The notes under the pieces: model-generated
The model's database searches: none
The model's input: the letters and a program-made list of their open reading frames with translations, nothing else
What the model was told of the DNA's origin: nothing
Assembly (NCBI GenBank): GCA_900540235.1
Contig: UQEY01000011.1
Span: forward strand, 1 to 47,254
Source: an uncultured Eubacteriales bacterium
GTDB lineage: Bacteria; Bacillota; Clostridia; Oscillospirales; Acutalibacteraceae
Direction: 5' to 3'
Length of the DNA stretch: 47,254 bases
Part shown: positions 31,741 through 41,461 of the stretch, piece after piece
Position numbering within the stretch: position 1 is the stretch's first letter
Layout: each line of letters opens with the position of its first letter
Program-made: the position numbers and the translations under genes

Positions 31741-32886
31741 TTAATTTTGTTCTTCGTTGTTTTGAAACTTTTTAAGAACTTCACGAAGCATAACTGCTCT
31801 GTTTTGGTTCATTTGGTTTTGCTGAGATTGTTTTTGCACCTGAGAATTTTGGCTTTGTCGGTTTTGATTAACTGCCTGCTTTTGAACTTGAACAGGGCGC
31901 CTTTGTATCGGTTGCCTGTTAGCGTTTGCAGCCTGCCTTTGTGTTCTTACATTTTGCTGAGTGACTGCTACAGGCTGAATTGGAGGAACTGCCGGTTCTT
32001 CAAAATCGTTAATCTCATTTTCAATAATCGGCAAAACTGCAGGTGGAGCAACTTCCTCTTGAGAAGCTTTAAAAATAGGTTCTTGTGAAGCGGTTTGCGT
32101 TTCGGTTTCAGTTTCGTTTTCTACCGGTTTAACCACGGGTTCAACTTTGCTGACAGCAGGTGAAACTTCATTGTCGTTTGCCGGCAAAATTTCTATAGCC
32201 TCACTCGTTTTTTCGCTCTCATATTCTTTGAAGAATGAATCGTACTTTTTAATAACGCCGTTTGCATTTTCCTCGTTTTTAAGCCTGATATCATCAATGT
32301 TGCCCATTGAATCGGCAACACTTTTTGCTTTTTCAATAAGCTTGTCGGTGTTGGCAGAAACGGCGTTAATATTTTTAACAATACTTTCTGCAAGTGCTTT
32401 TATATCGGTGTTAATGAGCGCATAAGAAGTTATTGCATTTTCAATTTCAGCCTTTGCTTCAACACTTGATTTTGCTATTTCGCTAAGGAAGTTTTTAGTG
32501 CCGTCTTTTGCTTCGTCAACTATTTCACTTCCGCTTTCATAAGCACTGTAAAAAATCTTGCCGATGTTTGCAATATGATTGTCATTGGCTTTTGTGCTTT
32601 TTGCAAGCTGAGAATTTAATATTCCGATTTGTTCGTTAAGGTTGTTAATTTCACCGGCAAGAAGCGCTTTTTCATTTTCGTCATTGATTTTTTGAGTTTC
32701 AAGTTCGCTTACTTTAGCTTTTAATTTTTTATATTCGTCTTGAAGTTTTGCGGCTTTTGAAACTTTTTGAAGCGAAGATTTTGCATCTTCTTTAAGCTTT
32801 TCGTTTTCTTTTTCAAGTTTTTCTATGTATTCGTCAACATCTTTCTTTTTATATCCGCCCATAAAGCTTGACTTGAAATCTGCCAT
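31741..32886 (-). CDS. DivIVA-domain coiled-coil protein
   Basis: A 381-residue cytoplasmic protein. Seen: an N-terminal DivIVA-like segment (SFMGGYKKKDVDEYIEKLEKENEKL, abbreviated here to its first part SFMGGYKKKDVDEYI), a coiled coil to about residue 95, a second helical region (about 100-215), then a disordered C-terminal half (about 220-380) rich in Glu, Pro and Gln (for example QSQNSQVQKQSQQNQ). DivIVA/GpsB proteins bind curved membrane and organise division or polar growth. The ATG at 32886 is chosen because AAAGGG lies eight bases before it; a GTG three codons upstream lies within reach but is less likely. Monocistronic, with a 64-base gap to the uxaA end. Confidence 0.85.
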   Translation of the reverse strand: MADFKSSFMGGYKKKDVDEYIEKLEKENEKLKEDAKSSLQKVSKAAKLQDEYKKLKAKVSELETQKINDENEKALLAGEINNLNEQIGILNSQLAKSTKANDNHIANIGKIFYSAYESGSEIVDEAKDGTKNFLSEIAKSSVEAKAEIENAITSYALINTDIKALAESIVKNINAVSANTDKLIEKAKSVADSMGNIDDIRLKNEENANGVIKKYDSFFKEYESEKTSEAIEILPANDNEVSPAVSKVEPVVKPVENETETETQTASQEPIFKASQEEVAPPAVLPIIENEINDFEEPAVPPIQPVAVTQQNVRTQRQAANANRQPIQRRPVQVQKQAVNQNRQSQNSQVQKQSQQNQMNQNRAVMLREVLKKFQNNEEQN

Positions 32887-32959
32887 ATTTTTCACCCTTT
32901 CATCATATTTTAGTTTATATTAACATTATTTTATGAATTTTTCAATATAAAGCGATTAA

Positions 32960-34429
32960 CTACATAATAACTCCGTCTTTGAAAATGGAAATTTCACGAT
33001 AATCGTTAATCTCGTTTTTAGTTTTTTTGCCGGATGCAGTGTCAATCAAAAGCTTAAATATTTCCTCGGTCATATTGTCAAATTCAGGCTTTTCAATAAG
33101 CTTGCCCGCATCAAAATCTATCCAGTTGCTTTTCCTTTTTGCAAGGTTAGAGTTTGATGAGATTTTAATTGTAGGAACCGGTGCACCGAACGGCGTGCCT
33201 CGTCCCGTTGTAAAGAAAATTATATTTGCGCCCGAAGCGGTTAAATTTGTGACCGATACAATGTCGTTGCCCGGACCTGTTAAAAGATTTAGCCCCTGCT
33301 TTTTGCAATGCTCACCGTATTTTAAAATGTCGCAAACAGTTGCTTTGCCGCCCTTTTGAATACATCCGAGTGACTTTTCCTCAAGCGTTGTTATGCCACC
33401 GTCGTGATTTCCCGGTGATGGGTTTTCATAACATTCCTGACCGTGGGAAAAGAAATATTTTTTAAACGAGTTAATCATATTAACGCACTTGTCAAAAACT
33501 TCCTTGTTTTCGCACCTTTGCATCAAAAGCTTTTCTGCACCGAACATTTCGGGCACTTCGGTAAGAATTGCAGATGCGCCGAAAGAAGTGATTTTATCTG
33601 TAAGCCTGCCGCAAAGCGCATTTGCCGTAATTCCGCTGAAAGCGTCCGAGCCGCCGCATTTGTATCCTACCACAAGCTTGTTAATCGGAATAGGCTCACG
33701 CTTAAAGCTTTTTACATAACTTATAAGTTCTTTTAAAAGCTTTTCTCCGTCTTTAAGTTCGTCCTCACAGTCCTGAGTTACAAGAAACTTGATTCTGTCA
33801 TTATTTATATCGCCGAGATACTTTTTAAATGTTTTAATATTAGTATTTTCACAACCGAGTGAAACGATAAGGACGCCGCCTGCATTTGGATGATTTGCAA
33901 GAGAGGCAAGAACTTTCCTCGTATTTTCCTGGTCGTCGCCAAGTTGACTGCAACCAAACGGGTGAGTGTATGCAAAAACGCCGTCACACTCGTTACCGAT
34001 AAGCGATTGACCGATTTTTTCAAGCTTTTTTGCGGTATTGTTAACACAGCCGACTGTCGGAATTATCCAAATTTCATTTCTCGTTGCAGCCTTGCCGTTT
34101 TCCCTCATATAGCCGTCAAAAGTGATATTGCTCTCTTTTGGCTCATATTTATTGTCACCGCTGAAACTGTAATCAATTATATTACTTAAATTTGTTTTAA
34201 GGTTGTGCTCGTGAATGTGCTCGCCTTTTTTGCAGTCTTTTGTTAAATGACCTATTGCATTGCCGTATTTAATAATGTTTTCGTTTTCGTTTTTGTCCTC
34301 AAGCAGAACTTTATGACCAAACGGAATATCGTCTAAAATCTTTATGCCGTCTGCAATTTCACCCTGCTTTAAAGGCTCAAGCGCAACGGCTGCATTGTCG
34401 TTTTCATTAATTTTAAAAAGCTTATTCAT
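32960..34429 (-). CDS. uxaA: Altronate dehydratase
   Basis: Converts D-altronate to 2-keto-3-deoxy-D-gluconate in galacturonate (pectin) breakdown. The 489 residues match the UxaA family length. Seen: an N-terminal SAF-like domain (about 1-95), a linker, and the large C-terminal domain with GYMRENGKAATRNE, VGCVNNTA, THPFGCSQLGDD, GCENTN, GYKCGGSDAFSG, NPSPGNHDGGITTLEEKSLGC and TTGRGTPFG motifs typical of UxaA/GarD dehydratases that bind iron. It overlaps uxaB by 8 bases. No uxaC, kdgK or kdgA is nearby. Confidence 0.95.
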   Translation of the reverse strand: MNKLFKINENDNAAVALEPLKQGEIADGIKILDDIPFGHKVLLEDKNENENIIKYGNAIGHLTKDCKKGEHIHEHNLKTNLSNIIDYSFSGDNKYEPKESNITFDGYMRENGKAATRNEIWIIPTVGCVNNTAKKLEKIGQSLIGNECDGVFAYTHPFGCSQLGDDQENTRKVLASLANHPNAGGVLIVSLGCENTNIKTFKKYLGDINNDRIKFLVTQDCEDELKDGEKLLKELISYVKSFKREPIPINKLVVGYKCGGSDAFSGITANALCGRLTDKITSFGASAILTEVPEMFGAEKLLMQRCENKEVFDKCVNMINSFKKYFFSHGQECYENPSPGNHDGGITTLEEKSLGCIQKGGKATVCDILKYGEHCKKQGLNLLTGPGNDIVSVTNLTASGANIIFFTTGRGTPFGAPVPTIKISSNSNLAKRKSNWIDFDAGKLIEKPEFDNMTEEIFKLLIDTASGKKTKNEINDYREISIFKDGVIM

Positions 34430-35762
34430 TTATCAATTTCTCCATCGCTTTTTTTACACCGAGATTTTTAATATTGTCAAAATGCGCTTTTACTTTTTCG
34501 TAAAGATTGTCAATATTTGTCAAATCTTCACCCCAAAAGTCAATATTTGAAAGGGTGTCAAAAACAATATTTTCGTGCTTGGCGGCAAAAAATTCCATAA
34601 CACTTTCAACATCGTTAACAGGGTAGTCCTTGTTTTGATAATCTTCGTAAAAATTAATTAATGCCGCAAAAGCAAAAGAAAGTACATTTGGAGTTTTGCC
34701 GAATTTGTTATAGTAATCAAGAATTGAACAAAGACAACGAGCTTTAAACTTTGCAACGGAATTTAGGCTGATGTCAAGAAGCTTGTGGTCAATGAACGGG
34801 TTGTTGAACCTTTCAAGCACACTGCTTGCAAAAGAGTTAAGTTCGTCTTTGTCAAGGTCGATTGTTTTAAGTATTTCTTCACTCAAACCTTTGTTAATAT
34901 ATTCTTTAAATAAATCGTCATTAACCATATCACGAACTATTGTAAAACCTGCGTTATATGCCGCAAGTACGCTCATTGTGTGAACACCGTTGAGTATTTT
35001 AACTTTTCTCTCACGATATGGGATAATGCTCTTGACAAATTTGAAGCCCATATCAACCTTTTCAAACGGAATAATGTTTTTTGCTTTTTCGTCTGCCTCT
35101 GCAAGCCAGCTTGCATATGGTTCGCACGCAACGGCGCAGTTGTCGTTTTTATACTCGGCTTTGCCTGTTACTATTCTGTCAACGAGTGTGTTGCAAAAAC
35201 TGCATTTGTTTTCAATAAAATTAATAAAGCCGCTTTCCAAATTCCAAAGCTTTGCATATTTAATTATACATTTTTCAAGCTCGGTACCGTTGTTTTCAAT
35301 AAGTTCAACAGGTAAAAACACTAAGCCGCTTTTACTTGCTTTATATCTTTCAAAAAGGAGAGCGGTAATTTTTCCCGGAAATGAAATATTCGGTGAGTTT
35401 TCAAATCTGTCATTTTCGTCAAAGCAGATGCCCGCTTCCGTTGTGTTTGAAACAACAATTTGCAAACTGTCAAGGCAAAAAGTCTTTTTTAGCTCATCGT
35501 ATTCACCGACCGTGTCAATGCATTTCTCGATGCAATCGATATGCTTAACATCGTTTATAACTTCGCCGTCAAGCCTTCCTCTCAAAAGAATATTGTATTC
35601 ACCGTTTTGCTCTTTAAGCGCATTTATAACTTTTGTGTTTTCTCTCGGCTGGCAAATTGCAACCTTGCCGTCAAAAACGCCTTTTTCATTTGAAAGTTCA
35701 ATGAAATGCTCAACAAATGCACGAAGAAAATTACCTTCACCTATTTGTAATACTTTAATCAT
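34422..35762 (-). CDS. uxaB: Tagaturonate reductase
   Basis: Reduces D-tagaturonate to D-altronate with NADH, the step before UxaA. Seen: the mannitol-dehydrogenase-family N-terminus (IGEGNFLRAFVEHFIE), SNTTEAGI, PVELIENNGTELEKCI, the catalytic-Lys region VKSIIPYRERKVKILNGVHT, and a C-terminal helical domain. The ATG at 35762 (446 residues) follows AAGGAAG; the frame extends 14 codons further up but without a ribosome site. The gene is driven by a divergent promoter and is first in a uxaB-uxaA operon. Confidence 0.95.
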   Translation of the reverse strand: MIKVLQIGEGNFLRAFVEHFIELSNEKGVFDGKVAICQPRENTKVINALKEQNGEYNILLRGRLDGEVINDVKHIDCIEKCIDTVGEYDELKKTFCLDSLQIVVSNTTEAGICFDENDRFENSPNISFPGKITALLFERYKASKSGLVFLPVELIENNGTELEKCIIKYAKLWNLESGFINFIENKCSFCNTLVDRIVTGKAEYKNDNCAVACEPYASWLAEADEKAKNIIPFEKVDMGFKFVKSIIPYRERKVKILNGVHTMSVLAAYNAGFTIVRDMVNDDLFKEYINKGLSEEILKTIDLDKDELNSFASSVLERFNNPFIDHKLLDISLNSVAKFKARCLCSILDYYNKFGKTPNVLSFAFAALINFYEDYQNKDYPVNDVESVMEFFAAKHENIVFDTLSNIDFWGEDLTNIDNLYEKVKAHFDNIKNLGVKKAMEKLINE

Positions 35763-35808
35763 TGCTTTGCTTCCTTTTGTTGATAAGTTTTTAGAAAAAA
35801 TCAATTTA

Positions 35809-35837
35809 ATTATATATCATAAAAAAATTAAAGTAAA
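35809..35837 (-). promoter_or_regulatory. Promoter of uxaB-uxaA
   Basis: On the minus strand TTTACT (35832-35837), a 17-base spacer and TATAAT (35809-35814). Confidence 0.7.
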
Positions 35838-35860
35838 TAGGTATAATATATATTTTATTG

Positions 35861-35890
35861 TTGACTTATGGGGGTAAAATATATTATAAT
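35861..35890 (+). promoter_or_regulatory. Promoter of the pyr operon
   Basis: TTGACT (35861-35866), an 18-base spacer and TATAAT (35885-35890). Transcription would start near 35897, leaving only about 22 bases before the pyrC ATG, with no room for a PyrR attenuator. Confidence 0.8.
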
Positions 35891-35918
35891 TACAAGGATA
35901 AAGAAAGGACTGTGGTTT

Positions 35919-37193
35919 ATGACATTACTGATTAAAAACGCACTGTGTTTTATAGCAAACGAATTTAAAAAGTCAGATGTTTTTATAACCGACGGCATTA
36001 TCACCGAGATTTCCAGCACTATTAATTCTAATGGTGCCGATAGAGTAATTGACGCAATGGATAAGTATTTCTTGATACCGGGCTTTGTTGATGTTCATAC
36101 ACATCTTCGTGAGCCCGGTTTTTCTTATAAAGAAACGATTAAGACGGGCTCAATGGCAGGCGCAAGGGCAGGCTATACTGCGCTTTGTACTATGCCAAAC
36201 CTTAACCCGGCACCTGATTGCGTTGACAACTTGAAGGTTCAAACCGATATAATCGAGCGTGACGCCGTAATTTCCGTTTTGCCTTTCGGTACAATTACAA
36301 AAGGGAGAAAAGGCGAGGGCGAAGTTGTAGATTTTGAATCTATGGCAGATAAAGTTGTCGGCTTTTCAGATGACGGAACGGGAGTTCAAACAGAAGAACT
36401 TATGCAAAAAGCTATGGAAAAATGCGCCAAGCTTCATAAAATTATATCTGCTCACTGCGAAGTAAATGAGCTTTTAAACGGCGGTTATATTCATCTGGGC
36501 AAATACTGCAAGGAGCATAACCATAAGGGCATTTGCAGTGAAAGCGAATGGGCGCAGATTGAGCGCGATTGCAAACTTGCCGAAAAAACAGGATGCAAAT
36601 ATCATGTGTGTCATATTTCAACAAAGGAAAGTGTTGACATTATCCGCAAGGCTAAGGCGAGGGGCGTTGATGTCACCTGTGAAACAGGTCCGCATTATTT
36701 GACTATGTGTGACGAAGATTTGCAGGAGGACGGCAGGTTTAAAATGAACCCACCGCTCAGAGCGAGGGAAGATATGCAGGCGCTCATTGACGGCGTGCTT
36801 GACGGTACGGTTGATGTTATTGCTACCGACCACGCACCTCATTCGGCTGAAGAAAAGGCGAAGGGACTTGCCGCCTCGGCTATGGGCGTTGTCGGTTTGG
36901 AAACTGCGTTCGGTGTGCTCAATACCAAGCTTGTTAAAACGGGAGTTATCACTCTTGAAAAGCTTATTGATATGATGTCGGTTAAGCCGAGGGAGATTTT
37001 CGGCATTGACGGCGGTAAGATAGAAGTCGGAAGTCCGGCTGACCTTGCACTGCTTGACATTGACAAAGAGTGGACGGTTGACCCGGATAAGTTTGTAACT
37101 ATGGGCAGAGCAACACCGTTTAAAGGATGGAAACTACAGGGTGAAAACCTTTTGACAATATATAAAGGAGAAATTGTATATGAAGCCATATAA
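35919..37193 (+). CDS. pyrC: Dihydroorotase
   Basis: Closes carbamoyl-aspartate to dihydroorotate. The 424 residues fit the class I form. Seen: metal ligands HTHLREPG, GMKVF-type Lys region replaced around VVGFSDDGTGVQ, SAHCEV, CHISTKESVDIIR and catalytic Asp in ATDHAPH. Start ATG 35919 follows AAAGGA; the frame is open further upstream across the promoter, which rules out the earlier start. It is the first gene of the UMP operon and overlaps carA by 14 bases. Confidence 0.95.
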   Translation: MTLLIKNALCFIANEFKKSDVFITDGIITEISSTINSNGADRVIDAMDKYFLIPGFVDVHTHLREPGFSYKETIKTGSMAGARAGYTALCTMPNLNPAPDCVDNLKVQTDIIERDAVISVLPFGTITKGRKGEGEVVDFESMADKVVGFSDDGTGVQTEELMQKAMEKCAKLHKIISAHCEVNELLNGGYIHLGKYCKEHNHKGICSESEWAQIERDCKLAEKTGCKYHVCHISTKESVDIIRKAKARGVDVTCETGPHYLTMCDEDLQEDGRFKMNPPLRAREDMQALIDGVLDGTVDVIATDHAPHSAEEKAKGLAASAMGVVGLETAFGVLNTKLVKTGVITLEKLIDMMSVKPREIFGIDGGKIEVGSPADLALLDIDKEWTVDPDKFVTMGRATPFKGWKLQGENLLTIYKGEIVYEAI

Positions 37194-38277
37194 CAAAAAA
37201 ATTGTGCTTGAAAACGGTAAAGAATTTTACGGCTACGGTTTCGGTGCAGACAAAGAAGCTATTAATGAAATAGTTTTTAACACTTCAATGGTAGGTTATC
37301 AGGAAATTGTATCCGACCCAAGTTATACCGACCAAATGGTGTGTATGACTTACCCGCTTATCGGCAACTACGGTATGACCGATGAAGATTATGAAACAAA
37401 AGTGCCTACTATGGGCGGCCTTATTGTTAGAGAGTATAACGATTTGCCGTCAAACTTCAGATATACCAAAACGCTTGACGAGGTTCTTGTTGAATATGAC
37501 ATTCCTGCTATCAGCGGTGTTGATACCCGTATGATTACAAGAATCATTCGTGACGAGGGTTCGCAAAAAGTTATGATTTGCGACGCCGATGTGCCTTATG
37601 AAGAAGCACTGAAAAAGGTTAAGGAATATGTTATTCCTACCGATATGGTGTCAAGAGTAAGCTGTAAAAAACGCTGGTATTCAAGAACACCTAACCATAA
37701 ATATGATGTTGTAGCTATCGACTGCGGCATTAAGCATAACATTATTCGCAAGCTTAATGAAAAGGGTTGCAATGTAACAGTTGTGCCTTATAACATCACA
37801 AGCGAAGAAATACTCAAAATGCGTCCTGACGGTTTATTCCTTTCAAACGGACCGGGCAACCCTGAGGATGTGCAGACCGTTATCAATGTGGTTAAAGAGC
37901 TTAGGGGCAGGCTTCCTATCTTTGGCATCTGCCTCGGTCACCAAATGATTTCACTTGCACTCGGAGCAAAAACATTTAAAATGAAATTCGGTCACAGAGG
38001 CGGTAACCACCCTGTTAAAAATCTTGAAACGGGCAAGCTTGAAATCACTTCTCAAAACCATTCGTATGCAGTTGATGTTGATTCACTCAAGGGCACAGAC
38101 CTTGAACTTACCCACATCAATCTTCTTGACAAAACCGCAGAGGGTGTTAAGTGCGAAAAGGACAAACTTTTCTCCGTTCAGTATCACCCTGAAAGTGCAC
38201 CGGGTCCGCAGGACAGCGCTTATCTTTTTGATAAATTTATCGCATTAATGCAAAAGGAGGAAGACACTAATGCCTAA
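37180..38277 (+). CDS. carA: Carbamoyl-phosphate synthase small (glutaminase) subunit
   Basis: Releases ammonia from glutamine for the large subunit. The protein has 365 residues. Seen: an N-terminal CPSase domain (LENGKEFYGYGFGA, NTSMVGYQEIVSDPSY, GVDTRMITRIIRDEG) and a class I amidotransferase domain with nucleophile Cys in FGICLGHQ and the His/Glu pair in YHPESAPGPQDS. ATG 37180 follows AAAGGAG and lies within the end of pyrC. The end overlaps carB by 8 bases. Confidence 0.97.
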   Translation: MKPYNKKIVLENGKEFYGYGFGADKEAINEIVFNTSMVGYQEIVSDPSYTDQMVCMTYPLIGNYGMTDEDYETKVPTMGGLIVREYNDLPSNFRYTKTLDEVLVEYDIPAISGVDTRMITRIIRDEGSQKVMICDADVPYEEALKKVKEYVIPTDMVSRVSCKKRWYSRTPNHKYDVVAIDCGIKHNIIRKLNEKGCNVTVVPYNITSEEILKMRPDGLFLSNGPGNPEDVQTVINVVKELRGRLPIFGICLGHQMISLALGAKTFKMKFGHRGGNHPVKNLETGKLEITSQNHSYAVDVDSLKGTDLELTHINLLDKTAEGVKCEKDKLFSVQYHPESAPGPQDSAYLFDKFIALMQKEEDTNA

Positions 38278-41200
38278 AAGAACTGACATACATAAAATAC
38301 TCGTAATCGGCTCAGGTCCTATCGTTATCGGTCAGGCTGCCGAATTTGACTACTCAGGTACTCAGGCTTGTCTTGCTCTTAGAGAGGAAGGCTATGAAGT
38401 AGTTCTTATCAACTCAAACCCTGCAACTATTATGACCGACACCGATATTGCCGACAAGGTATATATGGAGCCGCTCAATCTTGAATATGTTGCAAGAATT
38501 ATCCGTCACGAAAGACCGGACGCTATTTTGCCGTCACTCGGCGGTCAAACGGGTCTTAACCTTGCCGTTCAGCTTGCTAAAAAAGGCGTACTCAAGGAAT
38601 GTGATGTTGAAATACTCGGTACTAATTTTGACGCTATCGAAAGAGCAGAGGACAGAGAACTCTTTAAGGAACTTTGCGAAAGCCTCGGCGAGCCTGTTCT
38701 TCCGAGCGAAATTGCCGAAAATCTTGAAGACGGTCTTAAAGCTGCAAAAGAAATCGGTTTCCCTGTCGTTCTTCGCCCTGCATTTACCCTCGGCGGTACC
38801 GGCGGCGGCTTTGCCGATGATGAAGAAGAATTTATGGTGATGATGAAAAATGCGCTTGCACTTTCACCGGTTCACCAAGTTCTTGTTGAAAAAAGCATTA
38901 AGGGCTATAAAGAAATTGAATATGAAGTAATGCGTGACGCTAACGACACTGCCATAACAATTTGTAATATGGAAAATATCGACCCTGTCGGCGTTCACAC
39001 CGGTGACTCTGTTGTTGTTGCTCCGTCGCAAACTCTTACAAATAAAGAGTATCAAATGCTTCGTGATTCTGCGCTTCGCATTATTCGTGAACTTAAAATC
39101 GAGGGCGGTTGTAATGTTCAGTTTGCACTCGACCCGCACTCATTCCAATATTATCTTATTGAGGTCAACCCGAGAGTTTCCCGTTCATCTGCTCTTGCTT
39201 CAAAAGCTTCGGGTTATCCTATCGCAAGAGTTTCGGCAAAAATTTCTGTCGGTATGCACCTTGATGAAATTCCTATTGCCAACACTCCTGCTTCTTTTGA
39301 GCCTACTCTTGACTATGTCGTAACCAAGATTGCCCGTTTCCCGTTTGATAAATTTGCCGACGCTAACAATACTCTTAACACTCAGATGAAAGCTACCGGT
39401 GAAGTTATGGCAATCGGCAGAACTATGGAGGAAAGCTTACTTAAAGCCGTTCGTTCGCTTGAAATCGGTGTTTGCCACCTTTACAGCAAAAAGTTTGACG
39501 ACTACAGTGAAGATGAACTTCTTAAATATATCAAAAACGGTACGGATGACCGTCTTTTCGCTATCGCTCAGCTTATAAGACTTCATACCGATTTGAACAG
39601 AATTTATAACGCCACCAAGATTGATATGTTCTTCCTTGAAAAGTTTAAGAACATTGTTGATTTTGAACATATTATTAAAGAAAATCAAAAGGATATTCAA
39701 ACTCTTAAAGACGCAAAGAAAATGGGCGTATCCGACAAATATATCGGTATGCTTTGGGGTATGAGCGAATCTGATGTATTCAAACTCAGAAAAGAAAACA
39801 ATATCTTCCCTGTATATAAGATGATTGATACCTGCGCATCCGAGTTTGATTCGTATGTTCCTTACTTTTATTCAACTTATGAAAAAGAAAACGAATCGAT
39901 AGTATCCGACAAAAAGAAAATTGTTGTTTTGGGTTCGGGTCCTATTCGTATCGGTCAGGGTGTAGAATTTGACTACTCAACAGTTCACGCTATTTGGTCA
40001 ATTCGTGAAGCCGGATATGAGGCTATTATTATCAACAATAACCCCGAAACTGTTTCAACCGACTACACAACTTCTGACAAGCTTTATTTTGAACCGCTCA
40101 CCGTTGAAGATGTAATGAATGTTATTACTCTTGAAAACCCAATGGGTATCGTTGTATCTCTCGGTGGTCAAACTGCTATTAACCTTGCGCCTCCTCTTGA
40201 CGCACTCGGTGTGCCTATTATCGGTACGGATGTTGAAGCTATTGACAGAGCTGAAAATCGTGACAGTTTTGAAAAAGTTATGGAATCGCTCGGAATTCCT
40301 CAACCAAAGGGTCTTGCCGTAACAAATATTGAAGAGGGTGTAAAAGTAGCCGCAGATATCGGTTATCCTGTACTTGTAAGACCTTCGTTTGTGCTCGGCG
40401 GTCGTGCAATGCAGATTGTTGCTAATGAGGACTCGCTTCGTCATTACCTTCAAACCGCAGTTGAAATAAATACAGAGCAGCCGGTACTTGTTGATAAATA
40501 TATTATGGGTCGTGAGCTTGAAGTTGACGCTATCTGCGACGGAGAGGATGTATTTATTCCGGGTATTATGGAGCATGTTGAAAGAACGGGCGTTCACTCA
40601 GGTGACTCAATTTCGATTTATCCGACTTTCACCGCTTCTCAAAATGTTAAAGATAAAATTATTGACTACACCGTAAGGCTCGGTAAAGCAATCGGTATTG
40701 TCGGTCTTTATAACATTCAGTTTATTGCCGATAATAACGACGATGTTTATGTTATTGAGGTTAACCCTCGTTCTTCAAGAACCGTTCCGTTCCTTTCAAA
40801 AGCAACAAGTGTGCCTATGGCTCATATTGCAACTCAGGTGATTTTGGGTCATTCTCTTAAAGAGCAGGGAATTGACAAGGTATATCCTGAGGAAAAGAAG
40901 CGCTGGTATGTTAAGGCTCCTGCTTTCTCATTCTCAAAACTTAAAGGAATGGATACTTACCTTTCTCCTGAAATGAAGTCAACCGGTGAAGCAATCGGTT
41001 ATGACAAGTCGCTCACCCGTGCGCTTTACAAGGCTATTCAGGCTTCGGGTATGAATGTTGCAAACTACGGCACAGTATTTGTTACCATAGCCGACCAAGA
41101 CAAGCCGACTGCACTCCCTCTTATTAAGCGTTTTTACGACCTCGGCTTCAATATTGAAGCAACCGAGGGTACAGCTAAGTATTTAAAGAGTCACGGTATT

Positions 41201-41455
41201 CGTACAAAGGTTCGTGCTAAGCTTACTGTTGATGACAGTGATGAAATTCTTATGGCACTTCGTCAGGGTCATATTGCTTATGTTATCAACACAATCGACA
41301 TCAACGCCGGCGACTCACACTCCGACGGTTCGGAAATCAGGCGTGCCGCTGTTGAAAACAATGTTACTATGTTCACATCCCTTGACACCGTTAAAGTTCT
41401 TCTTGATGTACTTGAAGAAATTACACTCGGTGTATCAACTATAGATGAGGAATAA
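38270..41455 (+). CDS. carB: Carbamoyl-phosphate synthase large subunit
   Basis: Makes carbamoyl phosphate from bicarbonate, ammonia and two ATP. The protein has 1061 residues and full-length two-halves architecture. Seen: two duplicated ATP-grasp halves beginning VIGSGPIVIGQAAEFDYSGTQA and VLGSGPIRIGQGVEFDYS (each GSGPxxIGQ), NPATIMTDTD and NPETVSTDY, EVNPRVSRSSALASKA and EVNPRSSRTVPFLSKA, and a C-terminal MGS-type regulatory domain (from about 930). It lies in frame with carA through overlap; the next gene starts 6 bases after. Confidence 0.97.
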   Translation: MPKRTDIHKILVIGSGPIVIGQAAEFDYSGTQACLALREEGYEVVLINSNPATIMTDTDIADKVYMEPLNLEYVARIIRHERPDAILPSLGGQTGLNLAVQLAKKGVLKECDVEILGTNFDAIERAEDRELFKELCESLGEPVLPSEIAENLEDGLKAAKEIGFPVVLRPAFTLGGTGGGFADDEEEFMVMMKNALALSPVHQVLVEKSIKGYKEIEYEVMRDANDTAITICNMENIDPVGVHTGDSVVVAPSQTLTNKEYQMLRDSALRIIRELKIEGGCNVQFALDPHSFQYYLIEVNPRVSRSSALASKASGYPIARVSAKISVGMHLDEIPIANTPASFEPTLDYVVTKIARFPFDKFADANNTLNTQMKATGEVMAIGRTMEESLLKAVRSLEIGVCHLYSKKFDDYSEDELLKYIKNGTDDRLFAIAQLIRLHTDLNRIYNATKIDMFFLEKFKNIVDFEHIIKENQKDIQTLKDAKKMGVSDKYIGMLWGMSESDVFKLRKENNIFPVYKMIDTCASEFDSYVPYFYSTYEKENESIVSDKKKIVVLGSGPIRIGQGVEFDYSTVHAIWSIREAGYEAIIINNNPETVSTDYTTSDKLYFEPLTVEDVMNVITLENPMGIVVSLGGQTAINLAPPLDALGVPIIGTDVEAIDRAENRDSFEKVMESLGIPQPKGLAVTNIEEGVKVAADIGYPVLVRPSFVLGGRAMQIVANEDSLRHYLQTAVEINTEQPVLVDKYIMGRELEVDAICDGEDVFIPGIMEHVERTGVHSGDSISIYPTFTASQNVKDKIIDYTVRLGKAIGIVGLYNIQFIADNNDDVYVIEVNPRSSRTVPFLSKATSVPMAHIATQVILGHSLKEQGIDKVYPEEKKRWYVKAPAFSFSKLKGMDTYLSPEMKSTGEAIGYDKSLTRALYKAIQASGMNVANYGTVFVTIADQDKPTALPLIKRFYDLGFNIEATEGTAKYLKSHGIRTKVRAKLTVDDSDEILMALRQGHIAYVINTIDINAGDSHSDGSEIRRAAVENNVTMFTSLDTVKVLLDVLEEITLGVSTIDEE

Positions 41456-41461
41456 TTATAT

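Noticed and set aside
34990..35877. 295-codon plus-strand frame opposite uxaB
   Set aside because: It is the shadow of the well-supported uxaB gene; its product is Ser/Phe-rich with no family features and no ribosome site.
35867..35918. PyrR-binding attenuator before pyrC
   Set aside because: The leader is about 22 bases and has no hairpin or T-run.
40055..40597. 180-codon minus-strand frame inside carB
   Set aside because: Antisense shadow of a highly conserved gene.
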